DNA of 64,000 bases from Corynebacterium sp. Marseille-P4321 (GTDB lineage Bacteria > Actinomycetota > Actinomycetes > Mycobacteriales > Mycobacteriaceae): the NCBI RefSeq assembly GCF_903645305.1, contig NZ_CAHJXO010000001.1, positions 1,054,001 through 1,118,000 of the forward strand, in the 5' to 3' direction. Every line of letters starts with the position of its first letter. Within the stretch, counting starts at the first letter, position 1. Shown here in pieces: positions 55,012 to 63,841 of the stretch. The notes beneath the pieces are model-generated. The model was not told where the DNA came from. It was given only the letters and a program-made list of their open reading frames with translations, and ran no database searches. A program made the translations under genes and the position numbers.

Positions 55012-55738
55012 CGTACATTTCTGCGAAATTCGCCAGGATCCGATTGTTCCAGGTGAAGTCCCCGGTGTAGGCCTCAGCGATGTTTGACTCCATGACATCT
55101 GCGCGCACGTAGCCAAGGTGGGCATACAGCCGCAGCCGCGCCTCGAGCGCAGGAGCCGTGAGCTCGGGGTGGAACTGCGTTGCGTAGACATTTTGTCCGA
55201 CCCGGAACATCTGGATCGGGCACGCTTCTCCCGAAACCAGCACGGTCGCAGTTTCGGGAACGCTGGACACGGCTTCTTTGTGGCCAACCAGGGTGTCAAA
55301 CTCCTCTGGCAAGCCATCGAGAAGAGGGTCATCAACACCGCGCTCGGTGAGGCTGACCTGGATGAGGCCGGCTTCTTCGGCGTACTCGTCGCCAAGTGTG
55401 GCCCCAATGAGCGTGCCCACCGTGCCGATGCCGTAGCAAGCGCCCATGAGCGGAAAGTCGCGGTCGATGATCTCGCGCACGAGGGTGCCTACCTCACGTT
55501 CGACCCGCAGCTGCGTCTGCGATTTCACCAGATCAGAGTTGTTGAATGGGCTGCCGCCGAGGAGCACACCGGAGTAGGCCTCCAGATCCACATCGCCGAG
55601 TGGTGCCGATTCCAGGCGCCGCTGCTCGATGGCACCCTCCGGCACCTGCATTCCGGCGGTGAAACTAGCAAGTTCTTCAGCGGCCGCCTCATCTTCGGGG
55701 CGGGTGCTCAGCAGGAGGAAGGGGCGATTCACGGTCAC
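55004..55738 (-). CDS. Class I glutamine amidotransferase-like protein
   Basis: A 244-residue, GMP-synthase-type amidotransferase domain standing alone. The nucleophile elbow is MGACYGIGT and the His/Glu pair is in TQFHPEL. The first GTG (55738) is chosen because TAGATT on the minus strand lies 7 bases upstream. A second GTG two codons in is possible. The substrate is unknown. It is a distant relative of the protein at 59570-60301. Confidence 0.8.
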   Translation of the reverse strand: MTVNRPFLLLSTRPEDEAAAEELASFTAGMQVPEGAIEQRRLESAPLGDVDLEAYSGVLLGGSPFNNSDLVKSQTQLRVEREVGTLVREIIDRDFPLMGACYGIGTVGTLIGATLGDEYAEEAGLIQVSLTERGVDDPLLDGLPEEFDTLVGHKEAVSSVPETATVLVSGEACPIQMFRVGQNVYATQFHPELTAPALEARLRLYAHLGYVRADVMESNIAEAYTGDFTWNNRILANFAEMYAR

Positions 55739-55745
55739 CTGCTCA

Positions 55746-55751
55746 AATCTA
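55746..55751 (-). promoter_or_regulatory. -10 element of the amidotransferase-like gene
   Basis: TAGATT (minus strand) ends 7 bases before GTG 55738. It pairs back to back with the plus-strand promoter at 55769. Confidence 0.5.
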
Positions 55752-55768
55752 ATGCACCTTATCGCGCG

Positions 55769-55774
55769 TACGAT
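55769..55774 (+). promoter_or_regulatory. -10 element of the 82-residue membrane protein gene
   Basis: TACGAT ends 7 bases before ATG 55782. With the minus-strand TAGATT at 55746 it makes a compact divergent promoter. Confidence 0.5.
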
Positions 55775-55781
55775 ATTTGGC

Positions 55782-56030
55782 ATGGCAAACATCACCCGAG
55801 AACTTGCAGGCACCGTGAAGGATTCGTGGAACGCGCTCTCCGCCGATCAGCGCACCATCGTTGGCGTCCTCGCAACCATTGATTTTGCGGGCAAGAGCAT
55901 CGCGCTGTGGGACATGGCGCGTACCGACGACCGGAAGCTGCGTGGCCCGAAGTGGCTGTGGACGCCCGTGATCGGCGCGGTGAACACGCTTGGCTGGGTG
56001 GCGTACTTCACCGTGGGGAAGAAACGCTAG
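55782..56030 (+). CDS. Small protein with C-terminal membrane segment
   Basis: 82 residues. The N-terminal third is polar (TVKDSWNALSADQRTIVGVLATIDFAGKSIALWD). The C-terminal WLWTPVIGAVNTLGWVAYFTVGKKR resembles the short PLDc_N-type membrane motif. The function is unknown. It is divergent from the amidotransferase-like gene and upstream of the protease. Confidence 0.7.
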   Translation: MANITRELAGTVKDSWNALSADQRTIVGVLATIDFAGKSIALWDMARTDDRKLRGPKWLWTPVIGAVNTLGWVAYFTVGKKR

Positions 56031-56147
56031 CTTCCCGCACTCCACGGGCGCCAACAGGCTCTAAATGTGTGGCGTAAATGGGGGTAAAGTACACACTTAT
56101 TACTGCGAAGGGCGAATCCGGATGAAGATTCGATTTAAACTTGGCTT

Positions 56148-57098
56148 ATGTTGAATCGTCGCTATCTCGCCGTGTTGGCGGCCCTCACTCTCGGTTGCCC
56201 AAGCCTTATCCCTGTGTCAGCGCATGCTGAATCATCGCGAGAGAGCGATGCACCATCGCCTACAGACTCATCCTCTAACGAATCGTCTTCTGGGAGCGCT
56301 GATGGTTCGTCGGTCCGCGGTCGTCTTGAGGTTAACCAGGGCTGGGCGTTCTTCACAGTGCAAGGAACTTGCACCATCGGGTTCAATGACCCTGTGAACC
56401 GCGTGAGCTATACGGCCGCGCACTGCGCTGACATTGAACGAAGAGTTTTTCTTGCTACTCGGAGTGGGATCTTTCCCCAGAGCGTCATTCCGGCGGGGAG
56501 GATCAAACCTGCACCGTCGTATGATCGAAAGACGCATTCGAACGATTGGGCTGTCATCGAATGGGAAGACGGGGTGCAGATTAACGAGAATACTTTCGGT
56601 GGTCCAAGGCTTATGCCTGTATCCGAGTTAAAGCGCGGTCAAGAGATTTGTTTCCACGGATTTTCTGCCCATAAAGCGAGTAATGAGTGGTCTTGTGGCT
56701 CTGTGTTAGGAACCGCGGGTGAAGTGATCATGATGGAGTCTCCCGGTAATGCTGGTCCTGGCGATTCCGGAGGTCCCGTTTTCGTGCCTGGTCGCGGCGT
56801 CGTCGGCTTAGTAAGCGGCGGAGACGATTTCACTGATAGCCGCGGGAACAAGTTTCAACTAATGCAGGTGAACGCACCGCGTGAAGGTCGCATTGTTTCC
56901 CGTGCCGAACAGGCAGAGATTGTAAGCGCAGCTAAGGCGACGGATATCCATATTGGCGATAACCCCGACCGCCCCAATTCGGTGCTGAGTAGCCGTCTAG
57001 TTGAAGCCGGTTCTAGCGATCCGGAGCTTGTAGGGATAGTGCTAGGGGTTATCTGGTTCCTCCTGTTGAACCTCGCGCTAAATAACCTTCTTCAGTAA
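56148..57098 (+). CDS. Secreted or membrane-anchored trypsin-like serine protease
   Basis: A 316-residue protein with an N-terminal signal peptide, a Ser-rich low-complexity linker (residues 29-55) and a chymotrypsin-fold domain. The triad is His92 (TAAHC), Asp133 (NDWAVI) and Ser207 (GDSGGP). A C-terminal hydrophobic stretch (LVGIVLGVIWFLLLNLALNNLL) may anchor it in the membrane. The coding sequence is visibly less GC-rich than its neighbours and uses more A/T-ending codons, which suggests recent acquisition. Confidence 0.85.
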   Translation: MLNRRYLAVLAALTLGCPSLIPVSAHAESSRESDAPSPTDSSSNESSSGSADGSSVRGRLEVNQGWAFFTVQGTCTIGFNDPVNRVSYTAAHCADIERRVFLATRSGIFPQSVIPAGRIKPAPSYDRKTHSNDWAVIEWEDGVQINENTFGGPRLMPVSELKRGQEICFHGFSAHKASNEWSCGSVLGTAGEVIMMESPGNAGPGDSGGPVFVPGRGVVGLVSGGDDFTDSRGNKFQLMQVNAPREGRIVSRAEQAEIVSAAKATDIHIGDNPDRPNSVLSSRLVEAGSSDPELVGIVLGVIWFLLLNLALNNLLQ

Positions 57099-57114
57099 CA
57101 CGAATTAGCCACAC

Positions 57115-57143
57115 CGAGCCCACTCCAAGACGTCGTGGGCTCG
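57115..57143. terminator. Perfect 9-bp inverted repeat between protease and UPF0210 genes
   Basis: CGAGCCCAC and GTGGGCTCG with an 11-base loop lie between the two convergent genes. There is no T tract on either side, so it may be a bidirectional, Rho-aided stop. Confidence 0.55.
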
Positions 57144-57158
57144 AAGCCAGCCAACCCC

Positions 57159-58529
57159 TTAGTTCCTGAACCCGTGCACCGGCGCCGGGATGAACCCGCC
57201 GCGTTTGATGAACGCGTCGTTGCCCACGGTGTTCACCGGGATCACGGGCGCGTAGCCGAGAAGCCCGCCGAAGTTGACCTCGTCGCCGGGCTTTGTGCCC
57301 GGCACCGGAATCAACCGGGACGCGGTGGTTTTGTGGTTCATCACGCCGATCGCGGCTTCGTCGGCAATCATGCCCGCGATGAGCTCCGCTGAAGTGTCGC
57401 CCGGGATGGCGATCATGTCGAAGCCCACGGAGCAGATTGAGGTCATCGCCTCGAGTTTGTCCATGGAGATGGCGCCCGAGTTCACCGCGTCGATCATGCC
57501 CTTATCCTCAGAGACGGGGATGAACGAGCCGGACAGGCCGCCGACGCGGGAGCAGGCCATCATGCCGCCCTTCTTCACGGCATCGTTGAGCAGTGCCAGC
57601 GCCGCGGTGGTGCCGTGGGTGCCCACCTGGTCCAGGCCCATGGATTCCAGCACGTGCGCCACGGAGTCGCCCACCTCGGCGGTTGGGGCCAAGGAAAGAT
57701 CCACGATGCCGAAGGGCACGCCGAGGCGCTCGGAGGCCATGGTGCCCACCAGCTGGCCAGCGCGGGTGATCTTGAAGGCGGCCTTTTTAATCTCCTCGGC
57801 GATCTCGTTGAGCGCCGCGCCCTCGAGCGGCTTGATGGCGTTGTCAACCACGCCGGGGCCGGACACGCCCACGGAGACGACCGTATCGGGTTCCTCGATG
57901 CCGTGGAAGGCGCCCGCCATGAACGGGTTGTCGCCCACTGCGTTGGCGAAGACCACGAGCTTCGCGCAGGCTATGGAGGAGCGGTCCGCGGTCAGTTCCG
58001 CAGCCTCCTTCACAATGCGGCCCATGGTTTTCACCGCGTTCATGTTGATGCCAGCGCGTGAGGTTGCCACGTTCACCGAGCCGCACACTGCGTCCGTTTC
58101 GGTCAGCGCTTCGGGGATGGAGTAGATCAAGCGTTTGTCGGCCTCGGTGCCGCCCTTCTCCACTAGCGCGGAGTACCCGCCGACGAAGTTCACGCCCAGT
58201 TCGCCAGCCGCGCGGTCGAGTGCGCGGGCGATGTCCACTGGGTTGCCTTCTACGCCTGCGGCCACCAGCGCGATGGGGGAGACGGAGATGCGCTTGTTCA
58301 CAATGGGGATGCCCAGCTCGCGTTCGATGCCTTCGCACACCGGCACGAGGTTCTTCGCGCGCGAGATCACTCGGTCGTAGACGGCTTGGGCCGTGGCCTC
58401 CATGGAGCTGCGGGTGCAGCCAATGAGCGAGATGCCCATGGTGACGGTGCGGATGTCTAGGCGGTAGTCCTCAATCATCTGGATGACGTCGAGGATGCGG
58501 TGGTTGCCCAGGTGGAAGTTCGTGCTCAT
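57159..58529 (-). CDS. UPF0210 (DUF711/PFL-like) protein
   Basis: A 456-residue conserved protein distantly related in fold to pyruvate formate-lyase. [29 protein letters not shown] and [25 protein letters not shown] are characteristic. It follows the ACT-domain gene by 12 bases, a pairing conserved across many bacteria, but its reaction is unknown. Pieces of a second copy lie in the mosaic at 53994-54182. Confidence 0.88.
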   Translation of the reverse strand: MSTNFHLGNHRILDVIQMIEDYRLDIRTVTMGISLIGCTRSSMEATAQAVYDRVISRAKNLVPVCEGIERELGIPIVNKRISVSPIALVAAGVEGNPVDIARALDRAAGELGVNFVGGYSALVEKGGTEADKRLIYSIPEALTETDAVCGSVNVATSRAGINMNAVKTMGRIVKEAAELTADRSSIACAKLVVFANAVGDNPFMAGAFHGIEEPDTVVSVGVSGPGVVDNAIKPLEGAALNEIAEEIKKAAFKITRAGQLVGTMASERLGVPFGIVDLSLAPTAEVGDSVAHVLESMGLDQVGTHGTTAALALLNDAVKKGGMMACSRVGGLSGSFIPVSEDKGMIDAVNSGAISMDKLEAMTSICSVGFDMIAIPGDTSAELIAGMIADEAAIGVMNHKTTASRLIPVPGTKPGDEVNFGGLLGYAPVIPVNTVGNDAFIKRGGFIPAPVHGFRN

Positions 58530-58541
58530 GTACCGAACCCC

Positions 58542-58811
58542 TTAGATATCGTTCATCGCGTCGAACAGAGCCTCGGACTGGATGCGCGTGACCATGCCGA
58601 GCGGTTCAGACACGCGGTCGAGCTCAGCCTGCAGTTTGGCCATGTCCACGTCGCCAGTAGGCAGCTCCACGCGCATGATCATGGTGAAGAAGTCGGCCAT
58701 GAGCGTCTGTGAAACGTCGACGATGTTCAGGTTGTGCTCGGCGCAGGACTGCGCGACAGCGGCAATAACGCCGGGGCGGTCCTTGCCGGTCATGGTGATA
58801 ATTGCGTGCAT
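58542..58811 (-). CDS. ACT-domain regulatory protein
   Basis: 89 residues forming a single ACT domain (HAIITMTGKDRPGVIAAVAQ...NIVDVSQTLM), a small ligand-binding fold. UPF0237 family. ATG 58811 lies 6 bases after a minus-strand TATACT. Probably senses a metabolite for the UPF0210 partner. Confidence 0.88.
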   Translation of the reverse strand: MHAIITMTGKDRPGVIAAVAQSCAEHNLNIVDVSQTLMADFFTMIMRVELPTGDVDMAKLQAELDRVSEPLGMVTRIQSEALFDAMNDI

Positions 58812-58817
58812 GCGCAA

Positions 58818-58823
58818 AGTATA
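58818..58823 (-). promoter_or_regulatory. -10 element of the ACT-domain gene
   Basis: TATACT on the minus strand ends 6 bases before ATG 58811, leaderless type. Divergent from the promoter at 58840. Confidence 0.55.
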
Positions 58824-58839
58824 ACTATTGCTCCGGGGT

Positions 58840-58845
58840 TACAGT
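58840..58845 (+). promoter_or_regulatory. -10 element of the SDR gene
   Basis: TACAGT ends 6 bases before ATG 58852, leaderless type. Confidence 0.5.
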
Positions 58846-58851
58846 GGTCGT

Positions 58852-59565
58852 ATGACTGAATCGACTCCACAGACTCCACAGACTCCACAGACTCCACAGA
58901 CCGATAACCCCCAGCAGCACGTGATTGTCCTCGGCGCGGGTGGCAACGTGTCGCGCCACACGGTGCCGAAGCTCGTGGAGGAGGGGCATTCGGTCAGCGC
59001 GCTTGTTCGCAATCCGCAGCACGCGCAGAAGCTTGTCGACGATGGCGCGACCGTGATCGTCCGCGACCTCACCACCCTCGACGCGGAGGGGTGGGCGCGT
59101 TTGCTCACGCCGTTCGACGTGGTGGTGTGGTCCGCGGGCGCCGGCGGCGGTTCCGCAGAACGCACCTACGCCGTGGATAGGGACGCGGCGCTCGCGATGA
59201 TCGACGCGCTGGAGGAGCTCGAGGAGTTCGCGCCGTTCCTGGTCAACGTGTCCTACGCGGGCGCAGCCGAGGCGACTGCGGAGGAGGACGATTCGAACTC
59301 CTGGTACGCGTACGTGGAGAGTAAGAAGGCGGTGGACCAGCGGTTGCTCGCGTCGAACCTGTCGTACGAGATTCTTGGTCCCACCGCGCTGACCGACGAG
59401 CCCTCGCAGGGCATCAAGGTGCTCGACGGCGCAGCGCAGGCGGGTTCGAAAACCTCGCGCGAGCTAGTCGCCGACGTGATCGTCGAGGCAGTCGGCCGCG
59501 GCAAACCGTTTGCCCGTAACCCTCTCGAGTTCGAGGATGGCGCGGAGCCCGTCGATAAGCTCTAA
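58852..59565 (+). CDS. NAD(P)-binding SDR-family protein
   Basis: A 237-residue atypical short-chain dehydrogenase/epimerase-like protein. The nucleotide motif is VLGAGGNVSRHTV and an SxxxY-type region is replaced by WYAYVESKKAVD, where Tyr-x3-Lys-like spacing is kept (YVESK). Related to YhfK/SDR_a5-type proteins of unknown substrate. The N terminus has four Thr-Pro-Gln repeats from a 9-bp tandem repeat. The 11-bp word (59550-59560) encodes the penultimate residues. Confidence 0.8.
   Translation: MTESTPQTPQTPQTPQTDNPQQHVIVLGAGGNVSRHTVPKLVEEGHSVSALVRNPQHAQKLVDDGATVIVRDLTTLDAEGWARLLTPFDVVVWSAGAGGGSAERTYAVDRDAALAMIDALEELEEFAPFLVNVSYAGAAEATAEEDDSNSWYAYVESKKAVDQRLLASNLSYEILGPTALTDEPSQGIKVLDGAAQAGSKTSRELVADVIVEAVGRGKPFARNPLEFEDGAEPVDKL
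58864..58899 (+). repeat. Four tandem copies of a 9-bp unit in the SDR N terminus
   Basis: ACTCCACAG is repeated exactly four times in frame. Perfect repeats of this kind are likely to vary in copy number between strains without breaking the frame. Confidence 0.9.
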
Positions 59566-59569
59566 GGCC

Positions 59570-60301
59570 TTAACACCCGCGGCATAGCCGGGCGAAGTTG
59601 CGCAACAGCGCGTTCGCCCGGTTGACGTCGTGGTTGGGCAGGTCGGCGACGATGCGCGCGTACTCCTCGGCGGGGAAATAGCCGTAGTCGTAGTAGAAGT
59701 CCATCCGCGTGCGCATCGCGTCTGCGTCCATCTCCGCGTGGAACTGCGTCGCCCACACGTGGTCGCGGTAGCGAACCATCTGCACGGGGCAGGTTGGGCC
59801 GGATGCAAGGAGCACAAGCTTATCGACGCCATCCGGTAACTTCTCCGGGTTCTCCGTGTGGCCGGTCAGCGCGGTGAAAGTACCCGCCCCGCCCAAGAGG
59901 GGGTCATCGGCGCCCGCCGCAGTCACCTCAACCGTGGTGGGGCCGGAGTCTTCGGGGTGGCTGTGGCCGATCTCGCCGCCGAGGTAGTCCACCAGCCACG
60001 ACAGGCCGAAGCAGACGAAAAAGACCGGCAGGCCAGACTCGACTACCTCTTCGAGCACCTCGTCGATGTGGAGGTGCCACGCGGAGCGCCCGCTGTCGGT
60101 GATGTTCAGCGAGCTACCGCCGACGATGATGCCGCGCACCGCATCGAGTGGGCCGAGCTCGGCGTGCTCGTCGTCAATGATGCGCAGCTCCATGTCCACC
60201 TCGTCCATACCGGTGGCGCGCAGGGCGTCGTGGTACTCGGCGCGGGCTACTTCGGGCCCGATCTCGCCGTTGCGGAGGGAGAGGAAGAGCATGTTCGACA
60301 T
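59570..60301 (-). CDS. Class I glutamine amidotransferase-like protein
   Basis: A 243-residue stand-alone amidotransferase domain. The nucleophile region is VFFVCFGLSW and the His region TQFHAEMD. It lies between acnR and the SDR gene; C. glutamicum also has an amidotransferase gene after acnR. Its ATG is 7 bases after TAGACT on the minus strand. The 11-bp word at 59818-59828 lies inside it and forms an inverted pair with the one at 59550. Confidence 0.82.
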   Translation of the reverse strand: MSNMLFLSLRNGEIGPEVARAEYHDALRATGMDEVDMELRIIDDEHAELGPLDAVRGIIVGGSSLNITDSGRSAWHLHIDEVLEEVVESGLPVFFVCFGLSWLVDYLGGEIGHSHPEDSGPTTVEVTAAGADDPLLGGAGTFTALTGHTENPEKLPDGVDKLVLLASGPTCPVQMVRYRDHVWATQFHAEMDADAMRTRMDFYYDYGYFPAEEYARIVADLPNHDVNRANALLRNFARLCRGC

Positions 60302-60308
60302 GCCGGAC

Positions 60309-60314
60309 AGTCTA
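60309..60314 (-). promoter_or_regulatory. -10 element of the amidotransferase-like gene after acnR
   Basis: TAGACT (minus strand) ends 7 bases before ATG 60301, leaderless type. Confidence 0.45.
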
Positions 60315-60336
60315 TACCGCTTGGTCTAGTTTGTGG

Positions 60337-60903
60337 CTATCCGGGGTGGCTGAGCGTGCGGACCGACTGTTCCACCAGGTCCAACATCCCTTCCAGCCGC
60401 TCCGACGCCTCACCGGCCGCGAGCTTGGTTATAAACCCCTCCAGCACCGTCTCAAGGTAAGTCTGCACCACCTCAACAGGCACATCCCGTCGCATCTGCG
60501 GGTTGGAGGCCAGACGCTGCCGCACAGCGTAGTCAAGGACCTCTTGGTGCTTCCGCCATCGCGCTTCGAAGACGGGGTCGGTTCGCAGGCGGCGGAGGAT
60601 CTCGGCGCGGGTGGTGAACCAATCATTCGACTCTTGGTCGCGCAGCATGCCACGCATCACGTCGACAAGCCCGCGCTCGCTGACCACCTCTGCCTGGCGC
60701 TGCGCGTCGGCTTCTGCGATGGCGAGGAAGAGTGACTCCTTGTCGCCGAAATGGTGGAAGATCGCTCCTCGTGTCTTGCCCGTAGCTTCCTCGAGCCGGG
60801 CGACAGTGGCGCCCTCGAAGCCGTAATGCGCGAAGCACTTCCGGGCGGCGTCGATGATCTCGCTGCGGCGGCGGGCGAGTTCTTCGTCGCTGACAATCGG
60901 CAT
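60337..60903 (-). CDS. acnR: TetR-family aconitase repressor AcnR
   Basis: A 188-residue TetR regulator. The HTH region ARKCFAHYGFEGATVARLEEATGKTRGAIFHHFGDKESLF and the later VVSERGLVDVMRGML, LRTDPVFEARW segments match AcnR of C. glutamicum, which represses acn. It lies downstream of acn on the same strand, as there. A candidate operator is found upstream of acn. Confidence 0.92.
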   Translation of the reverse strand: MPIVSDEELARRRSEIIDAARKCFAHYGFEGATVARLEEATGKTRGAIFHHFGDKESLFLAIAEADAQRQAEVVSERGLVDVMRGMLRDQESNDWFTTRAEILRRLRTDPVFEARWRKHQEVLDYAVRQRLASNPQMRRDVPVEVVQTYLETVLEGFITKLAAGEASERLEGMLDLVEQSVRTLSHPG

Positions 60904-60924
60904 GGCGGGTTGAAACCTCTCAGT

Positions 60925-60951
60925 GTTTTGCAGGTTTTGCAGGTTTTGCGG
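60925..60951 (-). repeat. Three tandem 9-bp units in the acnR leader
   Basis: GTTTTGCAG occurs twice and GTTTTGCGG once, in tandem, about 22-48 bases upstream of the acnR start. Not coding. Could change leader length or structure between strains. Confidence 0.75.
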
Positions 60952-60964
60952 GGGAGGGGGCAGG

Positions 60965-61027
60965 CAAAACCCCCTAGCGGAAGCCCTCGCGCGGTTTATC
61001 TCCGCGCGACGGACGCAGCTAGGGGGT
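60965..61027 (-). terminator. Nested hairpin terminator after acn
   Basis: ACCCCCTAGC (60969-60978) and GCTAGGGGGT (61018-61027) are perfect 10-bp inverted repeats enclosing a second GCGCGG/CCGCGC stem. In the minus direction the outer stem ends in GGGGGTTTTG, so it should stop acn transcripts before acnR, perhaps partly. Confidence 0.75.
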
Positions 61028-61044
61028 GAGGCGGGGAAGAGGTG

Positions 61045-63822
61045 TTAGCTCTTCACCATCTGGCGCAGCACGTACTGCAGAATGCCGCCGTGGCGGAAGT
61101 ACTCAGCCTCACCAGGTGTGTCGACGCGGACCACTGCGTCGAACTCGACAGCGTCGGCGCCGTCCTTCTCGGCCTTCACCTTGACCGTGGATGGGGTCTC
61201 ACCGTCGTTGAACTCGGTGATGCCGGTGATGCTGAAGGTCTCGGTACCGTCCAGTCCGAGCGAGCCGTGCGACTCACCCTCCGGGAACTGCAACGGGAGC
61301 ACGCCCATACCGATGAGGTTGGAGCGGTGGATACGCTCGAAGGACTCAGCAATCACGGCCTTCACGCCGAGCAGGTTGGTGCCCTTCGCAGCCCAGTCGC
61401 GGGAGGAACCGGTGCCGTACTCCTTGCCGGCAAGCACGACGAGCGGAATGTTCTGCTCGGCGTAGTTCATCGCGGCGTTGTAGATGAAGTCCTGCGGTGC
61501 GTCCTCCTTGGTGAAGTCGCGGGTGTAGCCACCCTGCTCATCCACCAGCTCGTTCCGCAGACGGATGTTCGCGAAGGTACCGCGAACCATGACCTCGTGG
61601 TTACCGCGGCGGGAGCCGAAGGAGTTGTAGTCCTTGCGCTCGACGCCGTTGGCATCCAGGTAGTCCGCGGCCGGGGTGCCCGGCTTGATGGAGGAAGCCG
61701 GCGAGATGTGGTCGGTGGTTACCGAATCGCCGAGCTTCGCCAGCACGCGGGCGCCCTCGATGTCGGAGATTGCCTCCGGCTCCTCCGGCATGCCGTCGAA
61801 GTACGGAGCCTTGCGGATGTAGGTGGAGTCCTCGTTCCAGTCGAAGGTCTTGCCCTGCGGGATGTCCAGGCCCTGCCACTGCTCGTCGCCCTTGAACACG
61901 TCGGCGTAGTCCGCCTCGTACATCTCGCGGGAGATGGTGCCAGCGATGGTCTCCTCGATCTCCTCGGTAGACGGCCACACGTCCTTCAGGAAGACGTCGT
62001 TGCCGTCAGCGTCCTGGCCCAGCGGCTGGGTTTCGAAGTCGAAGTCCATGGTGCCCGCAATCGCGTAGGCGATAACCAGCAGCGGGGACGCGAGGTAGTT
62101 CATCTTCACGTCCGGGGAGATGCGACCCTCGAAGTTGCGGTTACCGGACAGCACAGCAGTCGCGGTGAGGTCGTACTCGTTGATCGCCTCGGAGATCTCG
62201 TTCGGCAGCGGGCCGGAGTTACCGATGCAGGACGCGCAGCCGAAGCCGGAGAGGTAGAAGCCCACGGCTTCGAGGTCCTTCCACAGGTCGGCACGCTCGT
62301 AATAGCCGTCAACCACCTGGGAGCCCGGCGCCATGATGGTCTTCACCCACGGCTTCGCCTTCAGGCCCTTCTCCGCGGCCTTGCGGGCGAGCAGCGCCGC
62401 GCCGACCATCACGGACGGGTTGGAGGTGTTGGTGCAGGAGGTCACCGCGGCGATGGCAACCATGCCGTGGTCGATGGTGTACTCGCCGCCCTGCGGGGAC
62501 TCAACGATCACCGGCTTGGATGCACGGCCTTCCGCACCCTCAGCGGCAGACTCGCCGTTGCCCGGCCAAGACTCGTTGTAGGAAACCGCGTCGACCTTCG
62601 GCGCGCGCACCGGCTCTTCGGTGCCCTCGCCGGCGGTGTTGTAGTCCGGCAGCTGGTTGCGGAACGTATCCTTGGACTCGGAAAGCAGGATGCGGTCCTG
62701 CGGGCGCTTCGGGCCAGCGATGGACGGCTTGACCGTGGACAGGTCCAGCTCGAGGTACTCGGAGTACTCAGCCTCTTCCGCGTCCTGCTCGAGCCACATG
62801 CCCTGCGCCTTGGCGTAGGCTTCGACGCGGTCGATGTGCTCCTGGGAGCGGCCGGTGAGGTGGAGGTAGTTGATGGTCTCCTCATCGATCGGGAAGATCG
62901 CACAAGTGGAGCCGAACTCCGGGCTCATGTTGCCGATGGTGGCACGGTTCGCCAGCGGGATTTCCTTCACGCCGTTGCCGTAGAACTCGACGAACTTCTG
63001 CACCACGCCGTGCTCGCGCAGCATCTCGGTGATGGTGAGCACCACGTCGGTCGCGGTCACGCCAGCCGGGATCTCGCCGGTGAGCTTGAAGCCGACAACG
63101 CGCGGGATGAGCATGGAGACCGGCTGGCCCAGCATGGCCGCCTCAGCCTCGATGCCACCGACACCCCAGCCCAGGATGCCCAGGCCGTTTTCCATGGTGG
63201 TGTGGGAGTCGGTGCCGATGCAGGTGTCCGGGTAAGCGAGACCGTCGTTGTCGAAGACGACGCGGGAGAGGTACTCGATGTTCACCTGGTGCACGATGCC
63301 GGTGCCCGGGGGCACAACGCGGAAGTTGGAGAAGTTCTCCGCGCCCCAGCGCAGGAACTGGTAGCGCTCCTCGTTGCGTTCGTACTCAATCTCGACGTTC
63401 TTGTCCAGAGCGTTGTCGGAACCGAACGCCTCGATGATCACGGAGTGGTCGATGACCATCTCGGCCGGCGCCAGCGGGTTGACCTGGTCCGGGTTGCCGC
63501 CGAGCGTGGAGACAGCCTCACGCATGGTGGCAAGGTCGACGACACAGGGCACACCGGTGAAGTCCTGCATGAGCACGCGTGCCGGGGTGAACTGGATTTC
63601 CACGGACGGTTCCGCGGACGGGTCCCAGTTGGCGATGGCCTTGATGTGGTCTTCGGTGACGTTCTTGCCGTCCTCGGTGCGCAGGAGGTTCTCGCCCAGC
63701 ACCTTCAGGGAGTAGGGGAGTTTCTCCATGCCCTCAACAGCGTCGAGCGCGAAGTAGTCGTAGGACTTGTCGCCGACCTCGAGCGTTTTCTTGGCACCGA
63801 ACGAGTTCTTGCTTTCTGCCAC
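61045..63822 (-). CDS. acn: Aconitate hydratase
   Basis: TCA-cycle enzyme that interconverts citrate and isocitrate with a 4Fe-4S cluster. 925 residues, AcnA/IRP type. The cluster cysteines are in [11 protein letters not shown] and [13 protein letters not shown]. The C-terminal swivel domain has [16 protein letters not shown] prefer GTG 63822 because GGAG lies 6 bases before it; TTG 63834 would add ELT residues and lacks a ribosome site. It depends on the suf genes in this window for its cluster. Confidence 0.96.
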   Translation of the reverse strand: MAESKNSFGAKKTLEVGDKSYDYFALDAVEGMEKLPYSLKVLGENLLRTEDGKNVTEDHIKAIANWDPSAEPSVEIQFTPARVLMQDFTGVPCVVDLATMREAVSTLGGNPDQVNPLAPAEMVIDHSVIIEAFGSDNALDKNVEIEYERNEERYQFLRWGAENFSNFRVVPPGTGIVHQVNIEYLSRVVFDNDGLAYPDTCIGTDSHTTMENGLGILGWGVGGIEAEAAMLGQPVSMLIPRVVGFKLTGEIPAGVTATDVVLTITEMLREHGVVQKFVEFYGNGVKEIPLANRATIGNMSPEFGSTCAIFPIDEETINYLHLTGRSQEHIDRVEAYAKAQGMWLEQDAEEAEYSEYLELDLSTVKPSIAGPKRPQDRILLSESKDTFRNQLPDYNTAGEGTEEPVRAPKVDAVSYNESWPGNGESAAEGAEGRASKPVIVESPQGGEYTIDHGMVAIAAVTSCTNTSNPSVMVGAALLARKAAEKGLKAKPWVKTIMAPGSQVVDGYYERADLWKDLEAVGFYLSGFGCASCIGNSGPLPNEISEAINEYDLTATAVLSGNRNFEGRISPDVKMNYLASPLLVIAYAIAGTMDFDFETQPLGQDADGNDVFLKDVWPSTEEIEETIAGTISREMYEADYADVFKGDEQWQGLDIPQGKTFDWNEDSTYIRKAPYFDGMPEEPEAISDIEGARVLAKLGDSVTTDHISPASSIKPGTPAADYLDANGVERKDYNSFGSRRGNHEVMVRGTFANIRLRNELVDEQGGYTRDFTKEDAPQDFIYNAAMNYAEQNIPLVVLAGKEYGTGSSRDWAAKGTNLLGVKAVIAESFERIHRSNLIGMGVLPLQFPEGESHGSLGLDGTETFSITGITEFNDGETPSTVKVKAEKDGADAVEFDAVVRVDTPGEAEYFRHGGILQYVLRQMVKS

Positions 63823-63841
63823 GGTGAGCTCCAATTCTCGT

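Noticed and set aside
58864-58899. CRISPR-like repeats
   Set aside because: The units are 9 bp, contiguous and in frame, with no spacers.
60311-60327. A second McbR-type site before the amidotransferase-like gene (GTCTA ... GTCTA)
   Set aside because: The two GTCTA blocks are direct, not inverted, and the spacing is wrong for McbR.
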